The notes: generated by a model not told the origin, from the sequence alone. A stretch of DNA of 11,769 nucleotides from CAYRVF01 sp964427535 (GCA_964427535.1 CAYRVF010000143.1:1-11769), one strand, 5' to 3'; counted from the first letter of the stretch, positions 1 through 6,633 are shown. Program-made: numbers and translations.

Positions 1-132
1 GAGGAGTGGGTGCTCGTGCTGCCCGATGCCGACCGTCCGCTCTTCCACGTCCTCGCCGAGTCGCCCTCGCGCGATTCGGCGCAGGCGCTGGCCGATAAGT
101 ACGCCCGCGTCGTGAGTGGACTGCAACACTAG
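1..132 (+). CDS. C-terminal end of a phosphohexomutase-like protein (partial)
   Basis: Only the last 43 codons are present, read in frame 1 to a TAG stop at 130-132. The peptide (EEWVLVLPDADRPLFHVLAE, then a helix SRDSAQALADKYARVVSGLQH) resembles the C-terminal domain IV of alpha-D-phosphohexomutases (phosphoglucomutase/phosphomannomutase). In that family a short strand of the type 'GW.LVRPSxTEP' is followed by 'E..s...A..l'. Here the usual phosphate-binding S-x-T-E-P is replaced by D-A-D-R-P. This occurs in my recollection in bifunctional mannose-1-phosphate guanylyltransferase/phosphomutase proteins of Chloroflexota, where the mutase part is degenerate. If so, the full protein would act in GDP-mannose or related sugar-nucleotide synthesis in the cytoplasm. 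The gene is followed 14 bp after its stop by a strong RNA hairpin that probably ends its transcript. Family assignment rests on a short tail and is tentative. Confidence 0.5.
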   Translation, partial: EEWVLVLPDADRPLFHVLAESPSRDSAQALADKYARVVSGLQH

Positions 133-145
133 CGGCGAGCTGGCA

Positions 146-210
146 TGTAGCGGTGGCCCGAAGCGGTGTGAACGATACATCTCGTTCGCCTGCTTCGGGC
201 TACTGTTATA
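146..210 (+). terminator. Long, near-perfect RNA hairpin after the phosphomutase gene
   Basis: Positions 146-166 pair with 190-210, and 168-175 pair with 182-189. Only T167 bulges, and a 6-nt loop (176-181) closes the structure, giving about 29 pairs. Every non-Watson-Crick pair (147/209, 150/206, 152/204, 155/201, 165/191, 169/188) is a G-U wobble when read as plus-strand RNA. The same pairs would be A-C mismatches on the other strand, so the structure favours plus-strand transcripts. It starts 14 nt after the upstream stop, as a terminator or mRNA 3'-end stabiliser would. The downstream T tract is poor (TTATACT), so it is not a textbook intrinsic terminator. Its 3' base overlaps the candidate promoter of the next gene. 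Confidence 0.55.
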
Positions 211-212
211 CT
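204..212 (+). promoter_or_regulatory. Extended -10 promoter for the sugar dehydrogenase gene
   Basis: TGTTATACT matches an extended -10 element (TGn + TATACT, 5 of 6 to TATAAT). No good -35 box lies 16-18 bp upstream, which is tolerated with an extended -10. The start would fall near 218-219, giving a leader of about 90 nt before the GTG at 310. The same TGnTATACT form occurs twice more, in the divergent region near 5711-5792, which supports it as a real promoter type in this genome. Confidence 0.4.
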
Positions 213-309
213 GGACAGCGCGTCGACGCACGTTTCTGGCTAGACGGTTCAGGCGTGCCTCGGCAGATTTCCTTCGCGTTCCATCTCAGGCAGAGGAAGA
301 GGCCAGGTC

Positions 310-1509
310 GTGGGAACTGTCCATCCAACCAGCACGAAGCGAATCCGCAACAAGCTTGCACACATTCTCGGAGCCGTTGCGGCCATCGTCGTCGTGCTGG
401 CGCTCGCGGCTGGTGTGGTGTTGCACTTGCATCCCAACGCCCTCAACCGCATCTTCGGCTCCCATGTGCCGGACGGCCCGGCGGCGACCGCGAACCTGCA
501 CCTGCCCTCAGGCTTCACCGCGAGTGTGGTTGTGTCCGACCTGAACGCGCCGCGCTTCATCACGTTCGGCCCGCAGGGCGCGCTCTTCGTCGCCGACAGT
601 GGCAGCGGGCGCATCGTCGCCTATCCGCACCCCGGTAGCGCCACGAGTGCAGAGCCGGTGGTCGTGGCGAGCGGCCTGAACTCCCCGACCAGCCTCGTCT
701 TTCACGACGGCGCGCTCTACGTTGGTGAGGCGTCGCGGGTCAGTCGGCTGACCCTCGACTCCGATCTCAAAGCGAAGAACGTACAGGTCGTTGTGCCGAA
801 TCTGCCGACCGGCGGTAACCACGTCACCCGCACCGTGCTGTTTGGTCCCGACGGCAATCTCTATGTCTCCATCGGCTCGACCTGCAACAACTGCGTCGAA
901 ACCGATCCGCACCGCGCCGTTGTGATGGTCTATCATCCCGACGGCTCCGGCGGCCGCGTCTATGCGCATGGGTTGCGAAACGCCGTGGGCATGGCGATCA
1001 ACCCGTTCAACCAACAGATCTGGTTGACCGACAACGGGCGTGATCTCCTCGGCGACAACACGCCGCCAGAGACCATCTACGCGCTGCAAGATGGGGGCAA
1101 CTACGGCTGGCCCGTCTGCCAGGCTGGAACGATTGTCGACCCTGATCTTGGGCATCCCGGCGATTGTACTGGTGTCGTCCAGCCGCTGCTCGACATGCAG
1201 GCGCACTCCGCGCCCCTTGGCCTCGCGTTCCAGATCTCAAGTCAGTTTCCGGCGGCCTATCGCGGGCTCTTCGTCGCGTTCCACGGCTCGTGGAACCGAT
1301 CAGTCCCAACGGGCTATAAGGTCGTCTTCATCCCACTTACACCGAACGGACAGGTCGCGGGTCCGGCGCGAGATTTCGCCACGGGCTGGCTCGTCAACAG
1401 CGACACCGCGAGCGGGCGCCCGGTCGGCCTCGCAGTCGGCCCGGATGGCGCCCTCTACGTCAGCGACGACAAGGGCGGCCGCATCTACCGCATCGCCTAC
1501 ACTGGTTGA
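310..1509 (+). CDS. Membrane-anchored PQQ-dependent sugar dehydrogenase (glucose/sorbosone dehydrogenase family)
   Basis: A 399-residue protein. A short basic N-terminus is followed by one hydrophobic segment (about residues 18-40), an uncleaved anchor or signal peptide that would place the catalytic domain outside the membrane. The remainder is a six-bladed beta-propeller of the GSDH/sGDH family. Recognisable pieces are 'PRFITFGPQGALFVAD' (about 81-96), 'GGNHVTRTVLFGPDGNLYVSIGS' (168-190) holding the family's conserved active-site His at 171, and 'LTDNGRDLLGDNTPPETI' (239-256). 'GGNYGWPVC' (262-270), 'FVAFHGSWNR' (321-330) and the final blade 'PVGLAVGPDGALYVSD' (371-386) complete the set. 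Cys192/Cys195 and Cys270/Cys286 could form extracytoplasmic disulfides. Family members oxidise aldose sugars or sugar-derived aldehydes with PQQ and Ca2+; the substrate and even PQQ use cannot be read from sequence. The GTG start was chosen because a purine-rich stretch (AGAGGAAGAGG, ending near 302) precedes it and the anchor follows directly. The gene converges on the minus-strand gene ending at 1528. Confidence 0.85.
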   Translation: MGTVHPTSTKRIRNKLAHILGAVAAIVVVLALAAGVVLHLHPNALNRIFGSHVPDGPAATANLHLPSGFTASVVVSDLNAPRFITFGPQGALFVADSGSGRIVAYPHPGSATSAEPVVVASGLNSPTSLVFHDGALYVGEASRVSRLTLDSDLKAKNVQVVVPNLPTGGNHVTRTVLFGPDGNLYVSIGSTCNNCVETDPHRAVVMVYHPDGSGGRVYAHGLRNAVGMAINPFNQQIWLTDNGRDLLGDNTPPETIYALQDGGNYGWPVCQAGTIVDPDLGHPGDCTGVVQPLLDMQAHSAPLGLAFQISSQFPAAYRGLFVAFHGSWNRSVPTGYKVVFIPLTPNGQVAGPARDFATGWLVNSDTASGRPVGLAVGPDGALYVSDDKGGRIYRIAYTG

Positions 1510-1527
1510 TCGCGGCCCTCGGACCTC

Positions 1528-1779
1528 CTACACCGCATGTACGGCGACACGCAGCACCTTGTCAGGGCACATACCGGGGAAGGTACGCTCATAGCAGACC
1601 ATGCAATAGTCGCCCTCGCGCGCGTCGCCCTCTTCACCCGAGCCGTAGTAGGTAATGGTGTGCGGATCACACGCCATGTGCCCGCACGGCCGCAGCGTCG
1701 CCCCAGCTCGGTGTGGAAGCGCGTGGGGAAACTGGTCGATATAACATGCGGGATCACTGAGAGAGGTGTCGTCCGCCAT
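1528..1779 (-). CDS. Small Cys/His-rich protein, putative zinc-binding
   Basis: An 83-residue acidic protein of no family I can name. Cysteines lie at 12, 32, 37, 59, 62 and 71 and histidines at 34, 40 and elsewhere. The core reads CGHMAC-D-P-H (32-40), then about 19 residues rich in Gly/Asp/Glu, then CMVC (59-62) and Cys71. The CxHxxC plus CxxC arrangement looks like a zinc ribbon or treble clef, suggesting a structural or nucleic-acid/protein-binding role (inference). The gene is well supported: ATG at 1777-1779 is preceded by AAGGAG (plus-strand 1786-1791) at ideal spacing. It lies downstream of, and in the same direction as, the helicase fusion, 111 bp away, with its own candidate promoter in the gap. 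Its stop is 18 bp from the stop of the convergent dehydrogenase gene, and no terminator is visible between them. Confidence 0.75.
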   Translation of the reverse strand: MADDTSLSDPACYIDQFPHALPHRAGATLRPCGHMACDPHTITYYGSGEEGDAREGDYCMVCYERTFPGMCPDKVLRVAVHAV

Positions 1780-1851
1780 TTTTATCTCCTTCGTTATGGC
1801 TTATTCGTTGGGGGCACACGCAACTTCCGCTGCTCGCACCACCCCACCCAA

Positions 1852-1866
1852 CCACATAGTATGTGG
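1852..1866. repeat. Perfect 15-bp palindrome over a candidate -10 box
   Basis: CCACATAGTATGTGG is a perfect dyad of 7 + 1 + 7 bp in the gap between the two minus-strand genes. Its centre coincides with the candidate -10 (TACTAT) of the small downstream gene, as expected of an operator bound by a dimeric repressor. The single-base centre is too tight for a good RNA hairpin. No regulator can be named. Confidence 0.4.
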
Positions 1867-1884
1867 CTATAAGAAAGTTTGCCA
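1856..1884 (-). promoter_or_regulatory. Candidate promoter for the small Cys-rich gene
   Basis: On the minus strand TGGCAA (1884-1879) lies exactly 17 bp from TACTAT (1861-1856). Matches to the sigma-70 consensus are 3/6 and 4/6, so this is weak on its own. The start would fall near 1849, about 70 nt ahead of the ATG at 1779. Overlap with the palindrome at 1852-1866 suggests repression. Confidence 0.3.
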
Positions 1885-1890
1885 CCCACG

Positions 1891-4800
1891 CTACGCCGGA
1901 CAGATCAGCAGGAACGGACACATCTGGCATTGGCGCGGCTCTGGCTTTGCTGGATACTCGCCGCTCTCCATCCCTGCCAGCGCCGCCTCCGCGTCGGATG
2001 TCAGCTTTTGCATCTGCCGCGACGTCGGCTCTATCCGCTCCGATGCGCCCGTCGCGAGATGCTGTCGGTAGGCGTCAATCGGCGTTTCAGAAGACGCCTC
2101 CTGCCGCGCCGCCAGCACATAGAAGAGCGACCGCAGATCCGGTTTGTCCGTGTTCCCCGAACCTATACCGTGCCGCACGAACCGAACCGGCGCGGTCGAG
2201 CCTTGCTCTGTTCGCGAGCCACGCGCCGTACGCGCAGCTTCCGCATCCGCGGGCGAGTTCGCGCGATCCACCCGGTCGAGCGTGAACGTAACAAGGTGTT
2301 TGCCGAGGCGTACGCCAACTTGACGCGCGAACTCGCTCTCCGCCGGTGCGCCCGCGACGTCCGTCCGGCTGCGCCGCTGACCGTGCAGATCGCGCCACGC
2401 ACGTTCGACGATCGTCAGAGCGTGACGCCGGTAGACCTCGCGGTAGGGATCGTCGATGGCATCAGGCGCTCTTCCAGCGTTGCTCGCCCTCTCCGCAGTC
2501 TCCCAAGCCTCCTCGAAGAGATCGATCGCATCAGATAGTGCCGGCGCCGCCCCCAAATCGCCCTCGGCGAATCGCGCTTCGAGCACGCGCAGTGTCTCCC
2601 GCAGGCCGCTGTGCATCGTCGCCAGCCCCTGCTGCTCTGGACGAAGCGCGTAGACGTACTGATACGCGTACTGACGCGGACAGCGAGCGTACGTCTCCAG
2701 CGCTGACGCAGATACCGCTGCCGCCGGTTCCAGTCCTGGGAGCGCCTGCTCACGCACCTCGCCCACATCGTCTGTCTCCGCTGCCGACGTTTCCGCGACA
2801 GACCACGTCTGACGTGCCAGCCCATCGCCCAGGCGGCGCTCGATCGGCGCGAGAAACGGCGACGCCTTGTAGCGCATGCGACCATACTTCTCGGCGTAGC
2901 TCAGCACGAGTTCGTCTCGCGCCCGCGTGAGCGCGACGTAGAAGAGACATGCTTCCTCAGCCCGCTGCGCATCGTCGTCCGCGTCATCCTCTTCTGGCAC
3001 CGCCTTGAGTAAGGCCGCGGGGAAGGGCACAGGTGTCCAGCGCTTCTGCGCGGGGAAACGTCGGTCCGCGAGTCCAGGGAGGAAGACGACCGGAAACTCC
3101 AGCCCCTTGCTCGCGTGAACCGTGAGCACGGCTACCGCGTCCTGGGCTCCGAGCACGTCATCTCCTCGCATGCCAGCCTCTTGCCGCAGCGCGATCAGCA
3201 CCCGCACATATTCAAGGAATCCCCGCCACGCGGCGCCCGTAGACACAGACGTCTCAGTCGTGGCAGCTTCTCCAGCACGCCGTTGATCCTCGAACGAATA
3301 GGCAAGGGAGAGCAAACGCGCGAGAAACAGCGCGCGCGTCTGTGACGGGTCGTCTTCGCGCTCGAGACCAGCGAGCAGGCGTCTGCCAGCGCCTGTCAGG
3401 TCGAACAGGTAGCGAGCGAGCCCGCCTGGCACGTCCGTGGCCCGGCGAAGTTCCCCGAGCACCCGCCCCAACTCGCGCAGGCCAGCGACACCTTCTGGCG
3501 ACATTCCGGCGATGCCGTGCAGCGTCTCCGTCTCTCGCATGATCACGGTGAGCGGTGAGAGACTCCGCGCCCGTGCCTCGTCGAGCACCAGGCGCGCCTC
3601 GGCCTGCGTGAACGCGTGATCGGCGATATTGCCCGCGCGCAGTAGTCCGGCCCCGCTCTGGTCAACCAACAGCTCGATCACCGCGAGAATGTCTTTGATA
3701 TCGGGCTGTTCGAGCAGTGGCGCGGCTACTTTCGTGGGTACACCCGCCGCCTCCAGCGCGGCCGACACCTGCTGGACTCCCCGGCGTGTCCGACAGAGCA
3801 CGGCCACATCGGCGTAGTCTCGTCCCGTGGTCCGGCGCCTCTTAATTTCATGCACCAGCCCCGTGTGCTCCGCCGCATCGTCGGCCGCCACAGCCAGCGT
3901 CACGACGCCCGCGCCGCCACCATCGCCACGTCGCGCGACCAGCGCCTCTCGCGCGTCACCGCCGCCTAGCTCATGCCCCGCGACTGCGGCGGCCGCTTCG
4001 AGCACCGGTGCGTAGGACCGATAGTTGTATCGCAGCGCGAAGACGCCCGAGGCCGGGTACTCTTCCGAGAACCGCGAGAGGTTCGCCGGTGACGCTCCAC
4101 GAAACCGATAGATCGCCTGATCCGCGTCGCCGACAGCCCACAGCGGACCGTCTGGTCCCGCCAGCGTACGCAGCAGCACGCCCATCGCCCGGTTGATGTC
4201 TTGGAACTCGTCGACCAGAATCTCGGTGTAGCGCGACCGCAACTCCAGCAGCACCTCAGGGTGCTCCTCCAGCAGCCGTACACTCAACCGGATGAGGTCG
4301 CCGAAGTCTGGCGCGCCGCGCTGCCGCAACGCGTCCTGATACGCGCTGTAGACGAGTGCCACCTCTCCGGCACGTTCCGCCGCCGCCCGTTGCTCATCCG
4401 TCGTCGCCCGCGCCGCCATCGTGCTGGCCGCCGCAGCATACTCCTCCGGCGTCACCAGCTCGTCTTTCGCGCGCGAGATCGCCCCCAACAGGTCGGGAAA
4501 GTACACGGCGGGCGAGGTGACGGGCTGGTAGTGGCGGAGTGCTACGTCGCTCGCGAGCCGCCGCAGCAGGAAGTATCCTTCCGTCTCACCCAGCAGCCGA
4601 AAATCTGGGTTCAGACCGACGAGGGGAGCGTATCGCCGCAGCAGATCGCCACAGAACGCATGGATGGTGCTCACCGTCGGCACTGCGCCCATCTGGGCAG
4701 AAGTTGCGCCACCGAGCAGCCGCTCCAGCCGCTCGCGCATTTCACGCGCCGCCTTATTCGAGAACGTCAGCGCGAGCACCGCGTCCGGGCGCACGCCACG

Positions 4801-5610
4801 TTCGCCGATGAGATAGGCGACGCGCCCAATGAGTGTGCTGGTTTTGCCCGTGCCAGGACCCGCGACGACGAGCGCCGGAGTCCGCGCCTGAGCCGCCGCG
4901 CGCTGGTCGTCATCAAGCCGGGATTCGGCAGCCGCCGTGGCACGCTCAAGCTCCACAGGGGCAGGCACATCGCTCACTGCCTCGGCCGCGGCGGCGCCAG
5001 GCACAATCAGGTCGGCAAGGCGGCGCAGCACCACCTCGTCCGACACCCCAAAGCGGATCGCCAGCGCGCGGACCGACGGCGCGGGCGTGGAGAGGTACAC
5101 GTCACTTACACGTTCTGCCGGCAGCAGCAAGGCGGAGGCAAATGCATTGGCTTCACTCTCGCGCCGGGCGCGTGCGCTGTAGGCTTGGCCTGGGCGCAGC
5201 GTCTCGTCACCCGCGCTGAGCATATCGATCGGCGCGTCGAGGTCCTCCGCATCGCACATCTCGCGGATGTCGCTGTCGTCGAGATGAGCGTCCGCCGTCA
5301 GCGTGCCCGCATACCTGGCCGCGTTGCCCCACGGGCGGTGAAGTGCGGCGTGGCCAAGCTCATGCGCGAGGGTAAAGCGCCGTACCTGCTCAGGGAGCCC
5401 CGATTGCAAGAAGATGAGGTCTTCGCCTGGCTCCAGAAACCCGAGAGTGCCAGGGGCGTGCATGTTCGCATCGAATTGCGCCACGTCAAAGCCGAGCTGC
5501 GCGGCCAGCCCATCCACATCCACCGCAACCGTCGGCTTCGCGGAATCCGCTGACGCGAACCACGACCGTAGGTGGGCGGCGGCGCGTCGTGGACGCAAGA
5601 CATCTTCCAC
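1891..5610 (-). CDS. ImmA/IrrE metallopeptidase - UvrD/PcrA helicase - Fe-S (Cas4/AddB-like) nuclease-fold fusion
   Basis: About 1239 residues, numbered from the GTG at 5610. (1) ImmA/IrrE (M78) domain, about 25-205: zinc signature HELGH (83-87) with a likely third ligand in ESEANAFA (about 151-158), ending in the usual 'FGVS...RL' tail. (2) UvrD/PcrA-type SF1A helicase, about 230-930: Walker A GPGTGKT (251-257), LTFSNKAAREM, TIHAFC, Walker B VDEFQD (466-471), GDADQAIYRFRG (494-505), NYRS (529-532), VHASKGLEFP (831-840) and YVALTRARD (891-899). All motifs look intact. (3) C-terminal RecB/Cas4-like fold with four cysteines in AddB spacing (977, then 1228, 1231, 1237), probably a 4Fe-4S cluster. 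DRVDR (1112-1116) is kept, but the place of 'DYKTG' reads RHGIG (1146-1150). Expected role: ATP-driven DNA unwinding in repair, with proteolytic signalling. The start was chosen because AAGGAGGA lies 6 nt upstream of this GTG; an in-frame ATG at 5688 lacks a ribosome site and would add 26 residues. Confidence 0.85.
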   Translation of the reverse strand: MEDVLRPRRAAAHLRSWFASADSAKPTVAVDVDGLAAQLGFDVAQFDANMHAPGTLGFLEPGEDLIFLQSGLPEQVRRFTLAHELGHAALHRPWGNAARYAGTLTADAHLDDSDIREMCDAEDLDAPIDMLSAGDETLRPGQAYSARARRESEANAFASALLLPAERVSDVYLSTPAPSVRALAIRFGVSDEVVLRRLADLIVPGAAAAEAVSDVPAPVELERATAAAESRLDDDQRAAAQARTPALVVAGPGTGKTSTLIGRVAYLIGERGVRPDAVLALTFSNKAAREMRERLERLLGGATSAQMGAVPTVSTIHAFCGDLLRRYAPLVGLNPDFRLLGETEGYFLLRRLASDVALRHYQPVTSPAVYFPDLLGAISRAKDELVTPEEYAAAASTMAARATTDEQRAAAERAGEVALVYSAYQDALRQRGAPDFGDLIRLSVRLLEEHPEVLLELRSRYTEILVDEFQDINRAMGVLLRTLAGPDGPLWAVGDADQAIYRFRGASPANLSRFSEEYPASGVFALRYNYRSYAPVLEAAAAVAGHELGGGDAREALVARRGDGGGAGVVTLAVAADDAAEHTGLVHEIKRRRTTGRDYADVAVLCRTRRGVQQVSAALEAAGVPTKVAAPLLEQPDIKDILAVIELLVDQSGAGLLRAGNIADHAFTQAEARLVLDEARARSLSPLTVIMRETETLHGIAGMSPEGVAGLRELGRVLGELRRATDVPGGLARYLFDLTGAGRRLLAGLEREDDPSQTRALFLARLLSLAYSFEDQRRAGEAATTETSVSTGAAWRGFLEYVRVLIALRQEAGMRGDDVLGAQDAVAVLTVHASKGLEFPVVFLPGLADRRFPAQKRWTPVPFPAALLKAVPEEDDADDDAQRAEEACLFYVALTRARDELVLSYAEKYGRMRYKASPFLAPIERRLGDGLARQTWSVAETSAAETDDVGEVREQALPGLEPAAAVSASALETYARCPRQYAYQYVYALRPEQQGLATMHSGLRETLRVLEARFAEGDLGAAPALSDAIDLFEEAWETAERASNAGRAPDAIDDPYREVYRRHALTIVERAWRDLHGQRRSRTDVAGAPAESEFARQVGVRLGKHLVTFTLDRVDRANSPADAEAARTARGSRTEQGSTAPVRFVRHGIGSGNTDKPDLRSLFYVLAARQEASSETPIDAYRQHLATGASERIEPTSRQMQKLTSDAEAALAGMESGEYPAKPEPRQCQMCPFLLICPA

Positions 5611-5616
5611 GGAGAC

Positions 5617-5624
5617 TCCTCCTT
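5617..5624 (-). promoter_or_regulatory. Strong ribosome binding site deciding the GTG 5610 start
   Basis: On the minus strand AAGGAGGA is followed by 6 nt and then GTG (5610-5608). No comparable purine-rich site precedes the in-frame ATG at 5688. The ImmA domain begins after the GTG, so nothing recognisable is lost with the shorter start. Confidence 0.5.
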
Positions 5625-5710
5625 CGTCAGACCAGTCCCGCATGCGCAAGGCCACATGCATGATAAGCGGAGTCTCCGCCCGCTCCATAGAAATACGAGC
5701 TCGTCCCAGA

Positions 5711-5719
5711 AGTATAGCA
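5711..5719 (-). promoter_or_regulatory. Extended -10 promoter for the fusion helicase gene
   Basis: Read on the minus strand this is TGCTATACT, an extended -10. The -35 region is poor. The predicted start near 5704 would leave only about 16 nt before the ATG at 5688 but about 95 nt before the GTG at 5610. It is part of a 13-bp element repeated in inverted orientation at 5782-5794. Confidence 0.45.
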
Positions 5720-5783
5720 CATTTCTTGCAACCGTCCGGTGATTTTCACGTCGACTCAAGCAGGCGCTCGCAAGGCTCTCGTG

Positions 5784-5792
5784 TGCTATACT
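5784..5792 (+). promoter_or_regulatory. Extended -10 promoter for the two-TM membrane protein gene
   Basis: TGCTATACT on the plus strand, identical to the divergent copy at 5711-5719. The start would be near 5799, with a leader of about 63 nt before ATG 5862. This argues against the longer in-frame reading from 5739, which would begin upstream of the promoter. Confidence 0.45.
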
Positions 5793-5861
5793 TCAAGGCG
5801 AATATCTTGCCGCGCCGAGACCATCGCACACCGGCACAGGCGCCTGAGGGAGCAAAGAGAA

Positions 5862-6512
5862 ATGGATGCTCAACAAATCGTCGACATCGCCCGTTCGGAT
5901 GCTCCGCTTCCCTCCGGATGGTTTGTCTGGCCGCTCCGACGCGACTACGTGCGGCGGGTGTTGCTCGGCTGGGCAGCCACTGCCGTCGTCGGCCTCCTGC
6001 TGTTTATTCCGGCGCTGTTCGTCACGATTCCGTCGAACTTCGAGCATGGCTTCACTGGCATTGTGGTGACGCTGCTCTTGCTGCTGTTGCTTGGGGGCGT
6101 CGCCCTCGGCTCGCTCGGCATCGCGGCTTACGACGCCTGGCGGCTCGTGAACGCCGAACGGTTTCTGCTGGTCATGACTCCCGACGACTATCTGAAGGCG
6201 GAGCCTGGCAAGCTTGAGCACGTCCCCATGGAGTTCGTCGACTACGTCACCCTCAAGGGCGTGACGTCCCCGTTTGAGTCTGCCGCCGCGACGTCTGCCG
6301 CGACGCGCTCGGGGAGCATGGGGCGGCTGCTCGGCAGCCGTGCGTTCACCCGCCAGCCGAAGCGTGCTCCGTCGCTCGCCTTCATGGACAAGCGCGACAA
6401 GCGCGAGGTCGTCGTCGCCACCGACGAGTCGTACGACGCACTCGTCGCGCTGGACCAGGTGCTCAATATGCACTCCGAGGCGAAACAGCGTTCGCGGTCG
6501 CGTGGCCTCTGA
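5862..6512 (+). CDS. Conserved-type membrane protein with two TM helices and a cytoplasmic tail
   Basis: A 216-residue protein of unknown function. About 30 residues are followed by two hydrophobic helices (about 33-55 and 64-90), the second containing a run of seven leucines. A soluble tail then starts 'DAWRLVNAERFLLVMTPDDYLKAEPG'. The tail alternates short beta-like strands ('FVDYVTLKG', 'SLAFMDKRDKREVVVAT') with a final helix ('YDALVALDQVLNMH'), and a low-complexity Ala/Ser/Thr/Gly/Arg loop (about 138-168) interrupts it. The strand-rich part with a C-terminal helix suggests a PH-like (bPH) fold, as seen in other two-TM bacterial proteins; this is inference. The ATG at 5862 was chosen because GGGAG (5848-5852) sits 9 nt upstream and the likely promoter lies just before. 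The gene is divergent from the helicase fusion and 121 bp upstream of argS. Confidence 0.75.
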   Translation: MDAQQIVDIARSDAPLPSGWFVWPLRRDYVRRVLLGWAATAVVGLLLFIPALFVTIPSNFEHGFTGIVVTLLLLLLLGGVALGSLGIAAYDAWRLVNAERFLLVMTPDDYLKAEPGKLEHVPMEFVDYVTLKGVTSPFESAAATSAATRSGSMGRLLGSRAFTRQPKRAPSLAFMDKRDKREVVVATDESYDALVALDQVLNMHSEAKQRSRSRGL

Positions 6513-6633
6513 CCGCCAACGCGCTTCCCGTATGTCAGTAGCCGCGCCACACGAATTATCCTATACGACGCCTGCGTCCACTAGACGGCGCATTCTGCAT
6601 TGCCCTTTCGCTGCTTGAGAGGAGATCATCCCT

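Larger units (their letters stand above)
5709..5794. repeat. Inverted pair of identical 13-bp elements (divergent promoters)
   Basis: TGTGCTATACTTC occurs on the minus strand at 5709-5721 and on the plus strand at 5782-5794, facing outward and separated by 60 bp. Between them lies a short dyad ACCGTCCGGT (5731-5740). The layout is that of two similar divergent promoters that might share control. Confidence 0.5.

Noticed and set aside
508..1206. 232-codon minus-strand open frame opposite the sugar dehydrogenase
   Set aside because: It mirrors the conserved beta-propeller gene and shows no start signal or family motif.
2150..2260. Possible frameshift destroying the nuclease D-x-K motif
   Set aside because: The other frames of this stretch were read: one hits a stop and none gives a D-Y-K-like strand. 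The downstream cysteines remain in the main frame, so loss by substitution/insertion is the better reading.
1879..2538. 219-codon plus-strand open frame over the 3' end of the fusion gene
   Set aside because: It is antisense to the Fe-S domain, very Arg-rich and without protein features. The Cys motifs on the minus strand explain the region.
4201..5553. 450-codon open frame on the plus strand opposite the helicase fusion
   Set aside because: It is antisense to conserved helicase and peptidase motifs, has an Arg/Gln/His-rich composition without any domain signature, and lacks a ribosome site. It is a by-product of high GC content.
5739..5861. N-terminal extension of the two-TM protein to an ATG at 5739
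   Set aside because: It would begin upstream of the likely promoter (5784-5792), has no ribosome site, and adds a polar segment unlike the rest. The ATG at 5862 has GGGAG at good spacing.
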